Shown here piece after piece: positions 57,501 through 64,000 of a DNA stretch of 64,000 nt. The notes beneath the pieces were generated by a model. The model saw only the letters and a program-made list of their open reading frames with translations. It did not search any database and was not told the origin of the DNA. The stretch comes from Asterochloris sp. CNOR1 (taxonomy: Eukaryota > Chlorophyta > Trebouxiophyceae > Trebouxiales > Trebouxiaceae), in assembly GCA_963969365.1 (NCBI GenBank), contig OZ017752.1, positions 1,922,001 to 1,986,000 of the forward strand, in the 5' to 3' direction. Numbering within the stretch: position 1 is the stretch's first letter; each line of letters starts with the position of its first letter. A program made the translations under genes and the position numbers.

Positions 57501-60500
57501 GCCATACCACCCATGCATGTCCATGAACTGGCGCAGCAGCTCGATGGGGGGCTGCAGCAGCACAGCGTGGCCTCAGCAGCATTGAGCAGGTGAAGCTCTC
57601 AGCAGCAGGCGCTGAAGCTGCAAGCGCTGAGGCTGCAAACACGGAACAGGGCATGCCATGTCGGATGATAAAACATGCATCCAGCAGCAGGTGGCACCGA
57701 ACTGAGACTGTGGGAAGAGCAGGGCGACAGACCGTGTGACAGCCGACTGCAGGGCAAATTAAGATATTTTCACCTGGGCACCATAGGTCTCCTTGGCAGG
57801 CATGTTCAGATCATCCACAAAGACGACAGCCTTCTTGCCGACTGGTGGCCCATACACGCCCTTGCGTCTCTTGTCCAGGCGGCCATCGATCTGCAGATGC
57901 AACATGCACAGGTGGGCAGCCACATGCCTAGAGCCCCTAGCACTCTGCCGCAGCAAATGGCCAGCCAGTCCACAAGCCAGCTTCCAGACGGCGCAACTGT
58001 GACTAACTGCGCAGAGTTCTTGTGGCAGAGCAGGTGTCATGCAGGCACCCCGCAAGAGGCTTTTGGGTGTTCAAAGAACAGAAAAAAGGTTTTGCCTGCT
58101 CCTGGGTCATGTTGGCGCTGGTGCGGGCGCTGAAGGTCACAAAGATGGGTGCCCAGCTCTCCTTGGGCAGCCCCTGGACCAGGTGGCGGTTGATGTAGGT
58201 GGACTTGCCAGTACCTGCAGGGATGGGAGCAGGAGACACTCAGCTCCGGCAAGATGCAGGCAACAGTCCCAACCGAACATCACCAGCACAGGCAATGAGC
58301 GTGTGATGATCGTTCTGCGCAGCATTGATGCTTGAGGAACCATGAACCAGGTCAATAGCGTCGTCTAGGTTACCTCCCAAAGGACGCTTTCGAGCTGCAG
58401 CTACTTGGTGGCTGGCAAGGCCGCTGACCTGTGGGGCCCACAAACAGAATGGGGTGGCCATGCTTCAGTGCAATGTCCAGCAGGAAGGTGTAGCGAGCAG
58501 AGTCCTTGGTGGGGACGATGATGTCTGAAAATTTAGCATCTGCAGAAATCTGCACAGGGCCCTGCATCTGCGCCCAGGATTGCCACTTTGTGGCAGTCTG
58601 CAGGCAGCAGCAGCACTGAGCATCCTGTCTGGCACAGCAGCAAGCGGGCAGCATCGACGCAAGCATCCACCAAGACTAGGCCGACGCAACAGTGGGGTCA
58701 GGGCAGCAGCATTGCACTCACAAAATGTCCACCGAGACAGCATCAGCACAGCAAGGTGCCGGCAAAACTTGAGCAGCAGCAGTCAATGCCAAAGCAGCCA
58801 CCACAAAGGTGCCTACGCTGAGGCTTGCAGCGCTCGGCACTCAAAGCAATAAGTCTAAGGTGCCTGTGCAGAGCATTGTCAGCAGGCACAGTAACCTTGT
58901 CAAAGGTGAAGTCATAGACAGTGGTGCCATCTGTGTCTGGCATCATCGGAGCAGCAATCTTGGGCCTGGAGCCCTGCAGGTATTCCTCGTATCCCACAGG
59001 TACAGCCCCCTCCATTATCGTCCTGCAGTCAGCAGTGTCAGATCATCCATACAGGTGCAAACCCATATCTCTCTGCTTTGATGGTGCCTCTGTACACACA
59101 AGGCACAACAGCTCTCAGAGACGTGGGCACAGGACTGCATCCTTTTGCCCTGTAGCTGCACTAGCACATCATGAGGCTGCACTGCAATCTCAGTCGGGCG
59201 GCCCCACCTGAAGAACTGGTTGAAGGCTTTGCGTGCATCAGTGTCTCCAGTGGCCCCAATGGACCACACAATGGCAAAGATACAAAGCGACTCTGCCCAC
59301 AATTGCTTGGTGGTATCATCAAATGTCTTGGCTGCAATCAGCAGAGGTAAAAGTCAGCAAGCATTCCGCAAAGCATGCTGAGCAAGGCTTACATCCAATC
59401 TGCTGCCAGCTTGAATGCTGCAGTACCTGCAGGCGGCATGCAGGACCGGCCACAGTGCACCCATTAGTGCGCAATAAGCTTGCAGACTCTCTGGCAGTAC
59501 GCGGATGGGCAGCTGCTGCAGGCTAAATGCCAAGCCCATGGACGATGATTGCCCAGACTGCAGTAGCTCATGGGTCAGGAGCGGTCAACGCCAGAGCCAC
59601 CCACCTACAGGCGCCACAGGCTCATCTGCTGTGCCTGTTGGCCTGAACTCGTCCAGCAGGGACTGGAACAGGCGCATGGCACTGCACGCCAGATTTGCGT
59701 CCAAGGTTGGCTGAATCTCCTTGAGCTCCTTGCGCACAAAGCGCAGGGTGGGTGGCAGCAGCCACTCAAACAGCTGACGGATGTGACTCAGCAGCAGGTC
59801 GCCCAGAGACTGCATGGCCAGACAAACCCTCAGCAGCATGATATCACCTTGAGCAGGGAGCTCTGCACCATCAGCACTACATATGCAGGGGTGCAGCAGG
59901 ACACTGCCGCCCACAGGAGCAATCTTTGCAAACGAGGAGGTGAGCGCATGGCACGCATGCATTCACTCTTGCCCTGGGGGCGCGACACACTGAACAGGGC
60001 CTGGAGAGCCACTGACCTGGGGCAGAGTTGCCAGCCAGGAGGTCAGCAGAGGCTTCCATCCCAGCTGGTGAGGCTCCAGGTACACCATGCCACAGCGACT
60101 GACCGTGGCGGGCGAAGCGACTGCCAAGTCCCCAACCTGCAGCAAATTGCTCAGGCATGCAGCAGCCAGCAGACCTGTGCAAGTGGCGCTGAAGAAGGGC
60201 TGCTGGCTCACCTCAAAGATCATGCTCATGGTTGGGGACATCTGGATGATCTCACTGTTGGGCAGGCACAGCTTCTTGTTGTCGTCCAGCACCTGAGCAG
60301 TGGCATGAATGCTTTGAGCACACCACCCAGCCTGTCGGCCTTTCAGGGCCAAGCTTAGGCCAGCTGCATCTCCAGGTGGACATGCCCCCACATGGGCAAC
60401 GTCCTTACCGTGTTCATGTTCTCAATCCAAATGGCATCGACAGGGCCATCCAGCACCAGCCACTTCCTGGCCTCGCTGGGATCGCTGGCCAGCTGCCTGA

Positions 60501-63500
60501 AGGTCACAGCCAGGATGCCATCCTGCAGGCCATCAGCGTGCTCAGGTGGCGCATCACCCACAGGCCCTACATGTGATGTCACCAAGTCTGGCTAGGCAGA
60601 GGACTAGCAGGACAGCTGCACACCACAGTACACGTCAGTCAAAGAGGCGCAGCCACCAAGATACCTTCCACTCCTGTGTGGCTTTGTCCACTTCACCATA
60701 CAGCTGGCCCATGGTGACAGACTTGGGGTTTAAGACCTGCATCTCCACCTTCTCAAACAAGGTGCCAACCTTGCCAGCTGCACATGGTTGAGAGGCCAAG
60801 TGTCAGATCAAGCTCCTGCTCAGCGCTTGGCAGTCTGATCTGGGCTGCAGGCACGTTCAAGTCGGTGCTTCGAGCGCTTGCCTGCTTTGAGGTCTGTCAG
60901 TGCTCCGGCCAGCATATTGAGGCTGCAAGACTTGCCACTAAAGGGCAGGCCCACCACCATGAGACCATGCCGCACAATGATCATCTCAAAGAGCTGAATG
61001 GTCTGCAGCAGCACCACAATCTCATTGAGTACAGTGGACTCTATCGAAAGGCCAGCACACAGCACAGCACAGCAGACCATGGCCGTTGAGCCAGGACGAC
61101 TCGACAGCAACACCACCCTGCTGTCACCTTCATGAGGAAGTAATCTGTGGGCTGCAGGTCGTTCTGTGCACACTGCTTCTTCAGGGCAGCAGTGAGGTCC
61201 CCATAGTCAGGTGGCGGCAGGGTCACGCCTGGGAACAGGTCACTGGCAATGCCATTGAACAGGGGCACATCGTGGCTCAAGAACTTGCACAGGTTGACGT
61301 CCACAATGGAGCGCAGCATGAGCTCATACTCATTGTCATCAGGGCACCTGCATGCAGCAGCAATTGGCACAACGCGAGCTGCTGGGTTGCTGCACATCAG
61401 GAGCCACACTGCACTCTGGACTTGAGCTGAGACTAGCGGCCAGCACACGCGCTGTACTTGAGGGAGCAGTGAGGGCGTCTTGGCCACATCCGCAACAACC
61501 AGATGTTTGTAACATGCTGCAGCCAGTCCTGCACGCTGTGGCCAAGACGCCCTCGCGGCTAGCTGTGGCCTTTGTGCCACTCACTTGCGCTTAAGATTTG
61601 CAGCAGCCCTCAGAACGGCCATCACAGCACGCATGCCATAATCATAGTGATCCTGGCTGCTCAGTTGCTCGCTGCACAGCTTGTAAGTGGCCACAATCTT
61701 GCGAGCACAGTCGCGGGCCTGTAGACATACCAGGCAGGGTTGCAGCTCACAAGGGGTGAGCAGCCACAGATAGCACTTCAGGGCTCTAAGGGCCGGCCTT
61801 TGAGGCTTCCCACCTGCTGGTAGCCGCTGGAGTAGAGCATGATCTCAGCAATCATGGCATAGTCAGGCACCATCATGGCCACAGTCCTAAAGAGAGCCTG
61901 CAACAACAGCGCGGCCAACAGTCAGGTCCATGCAGTCCAGCTGCAACATGCAGCGAGCTAAAGGCAAGCCCATGCCGGGCCAGAGCAGACGCAAAGCTCA
62001 CTTTCAAGTTGTCTGGCAGCTCTGATCTGCCAGCATAGCCAGGATTCATGGTGATGAATGCGTTGCAGGTTGGGCGCAGCGGCAGCTCGCTGCCCTCAAA
62101 GAAGAAGCTCTTGACCTTGGCCTTGACCGCCATCTGGATCTCCAGGACCTGCTGCGCCACCACAGACAGCACCTGCAGGGCAAATAGGCAAAGTAGCCAT
62201 GTCTTCATGAGGAACAGTGCATGCTTTAAGCCCAGCACTGCCAGCCTTGGTGGCTCTGGGACTTGCAGACCTGCACCTTTGCAGGTCATCGGCGGCCACC
62301 TGGCAGTCCTGCAGTGGGCGAGGCAGCATGGCGCTGCATGGCTGAAATCGCATGCTGCAGGGTGCTGCGTACTGCACCCACTGCTTGCTGTGGCAAGCTA
62401 TAAGCCAGGCTGCCGATATGCTGTGAATGAGCTGCAGCTGCCTGCATGATGCCACTTCTTTGCAGCTGAAGGCCCCTGCTCACTTCGAGATCAATGCGGT
62501 TGAACTCATCAAAGCAGGCCCAGGCGCCTGAGGCTGCCAGGCCCTTGAAGAATTTGGCCATCGTCAGGTAGTCCAGGGTGTCACTGCAGTTGAACACCAC
62601 ACACTGGCGAGCCAGGGCCTTGGCCAGGTCCTGCAGCACAGGCAGAACAGGAGGTGGCACAGATGACCACAAAATGCTTTTAGGCCAGATTGGCTCTGAA
62701 GCAGGCGTCTGCAAACCTGGTGGTGACTGCCTTGCTCAGCACTCTGCTGCCAGGCTGGGAGAGCAGTCTCACCTTAGTGGTCTCGGTCTTGCCTGTGCCA
62801 GCAGGGCCCTCAGGTGCACCGCCCAGGTTCAGGTGGATGGCACCCATGAGTGTACGGTAGCACCTGCACAGCAAGGTGGGAACTCAGAGAGCGCTGTGCA
62901 GGCAACAGCAACACTGCCTGTTGCTGCTGCACCTCAACCAACGCAGCACAGAGAAGAGCTACATGCAATGCCAGCATCTCTATGCAGCTGCTGACACAAG
63001 CATGCTCACCTGTCAGTCAGAGGGGTGACGACCAGGCGAGCGCTGTTGCCAAGGTACTCATATCCATACTCCACTTGGGCATTCATCATGCGCACAGGAA
63101 CTGTCAGATTGTCTGAGTCACCGTGCATGTCCTGCAGATCAACCACTAAGGGTGTGCTGGCCAACAGCAAGCCTCAGGGGACTTCAACAGGTTGCTCTAA
63201 ACAGGCAGGGTTAAAAACCGAAACCAGGCTGAGAAAGCCACGACAGTAATCTGCCTTGTCACACATGCTGTCCAGATGCTGACAGCAGCCTTACCTCCCA
63301 GTACATTCTGAGCTGAGACAGCCAGGCAAAGTCTGTGACGTTGCCTTCTACGCCCTGGGCAGCCAGGTTGACCACCACATCCCTGCAAGAGACAGGACCA
63401 AAGTCTCACCTACACACCAAGAGGCTGGCCCACTGCTGCATAGCCATATACCACTTGCACCGCACGGCTCCAGCCTAAGTATAGCTCCAGCCGCTGGGCT

Positions 63501-64000
63501 GTTGACCGGTGCTGCCAGGTATGCATGGTAGGTGGTGTTCTTGAGTACCCATACAGTGACCACCTAAGTCGCTGACCTGTTGTGCACATCCATGACGACC
63601 AGCGCACTGAGGGTCGCCCTCTGCAGCTTGGTGAGCTGCCCACGGACCAGGCCGACAATGTTGCCCAGCTGGGCTGTGCACTTGTCAGCCACAGCTTTCA
63701 CAGAGCCTGCGGGCACGGAGGCACCGGTGTTCTTCTCAAGCCTCATGCCACTCAGACGCTGAAGTCAGGTGCTGCTCATCAGCTACTGGAAAGACGCCTT
63801 CCAGTGAGCACAGCTGCGGCACATCTCAAGAAGTTTTGGCATGCACTTGCCTGCAATGCCTTGTGTCAGCGCATTGGTGACGTCCAGTGTCCAATAGATG
63901 CCTGTGACCACCAGCACCACCTGGCCAGGCCACTCCAGCACCCACTTCTCGCGGGCTGTCTGGGCGTAGGCTGCCACACCCAGCTTGCAGGTCTCGTGCA
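42568..64000 (-). CDS. Axonemal (inner-arm type) dynein heavy chain, 5' end off window
   Basis: This is the motor subunit of a flagellar dynein, closest by my reading to the single-headed DNAH3/7/12 group. Dozens of short exons run from the linker ([21 protein letters not shown], 63.9 kb) through the motor. AAA1 has [12 protein letters not shown] (62773-62825) and CFDEFNRID (about 62500); AAA2 has GLPFSGKS (about 60940). AAA3 has [15 protein letters not shown], split by an intron (58440 and 58215). AAA4 has [10 protein letters not shown] (about 55720). The stalk and microtubule-binding domain lie at 51.5-54.0 kb. AAA5 has [20 protein letters not shown] (50.9 kb), and AAA6 lies at 47.0-47.3 kb. 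The C-terminal domain runs from about 46.2 kb; its end includes [35 protein letters not shown] and a last exon 42568-42798. The tail lies beyond 64000. All nucleotide sites look intact. The gene shows that the organism builds motile axonemes. Confidence 0.96.
44025..44060 (-). repeat. Decayed copy of a dynein acceptor and exon start
   Basis: The real exon starts near 43920 with CCCCTGTTGCAG/GGCCTAGTGGTC. About 120 bp upstream the intron carries CTCCTGCTGCAG/GGCCTGGTGGCC. Similarity is short, about 30 bp. Confidence 0.55.
51473..53992 (-). other. Dynein stalk coiled coil and microtubule-binding domain
   Basis: Exons at about 53780-53992 (ending TMQQELR) and 53400-53535 ([20 protein letters not shown]) form the outgoing coiled-coil arm. 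Those at 52985-53147 ([20 protein letters not shown]), 52510-52683 ([22 protein letters not shown]) and 52255-52365 ([16 protein letters not shown]) form the microtubule-binding tip. Those at about 51888-51990 ([20 protein letters not shown]) and 51473-51620 ([15 protein letters not shown]) return toward AAA5. Order and spacing match a full-length stalk. Confidence 0.9.

Noticed and set aside
1-64000. CRISPR arrays, insertion sequences, bacterial operons, tRNA or rRNA genes
   Set aside because: No regular spaced repeats, transposase motifs, ribosome-binding-site-led operons or cloverleaf/rRNA signatures were seen. The intron-exon structure is eukaryotic throughout.

Overview
This is a nuclear window from a flagellated eukaryote, most likely a chlorophyte green alga. 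The genes are intron-dense and fairly GC-rich, and introns end almost invariably in TGCAG. The transportin and Claspin-like proteins resemble plant versions as I recall them. An axonemal dynein heavy chain implies motile flagella in at least one life stage. I cannot name the genus. I see no prokaryotic operons, CRISPR array, rRNA or tRNA gene, and no recognisable transposon or virus.

Twelve protein genes are supported. Left to right they are: transportin-1 (minus, 3' end off the window), a tandem-rhodanese protein (plus), CAF-1 p60 subunit (minus), VPS55 (plus), a Claspin/MRC1-like checkpoint mediator (minus), HSBP1 (plus), an unrecognised 304-residue protein (minus), a large low-complexity protein with an RVxF-like motif (plus), a DUF1295/steroid-5-alpha-reductase-like membrane protein (plus), an unrecognised disordered protein (minus), PIG-O GPI ethanolamine-phosphate transferase (plus), and a very long axonemal dynein heavy chain (minus, 5' end off the window). 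Strand alternates at every step but one. Divergent pairs share 136-521 bp between start codons. Convergent pairs have stop codons 38-293 bp apart, so their 3' UTRs probably overlap.

Seven genes could be modelled exon by exon with every reading phase consistent (rhodanese, VPS55, HSBP1, the 304-residue protein, the RVxF protein, DUF1295, PIG-O). Their 33 introns all end in TGCAG, and three start with GC rather than GT. The rhodanese model needs one skipped base. CAF-1 p60 carries an apparent 9-nucleotide microexon.

The most unusual signal is repeated across the window. Many introns contain one to three decayed tandem copies of the adjacent exon-intron boundary, covering either the donor or the acceptor side. 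They occur in at least five unrelated genes and look like footprints of an ongoing process of local duplication across splice junctions. The genes form no pathway, although CAF-1 p60 and Claspin both act at replication forks.
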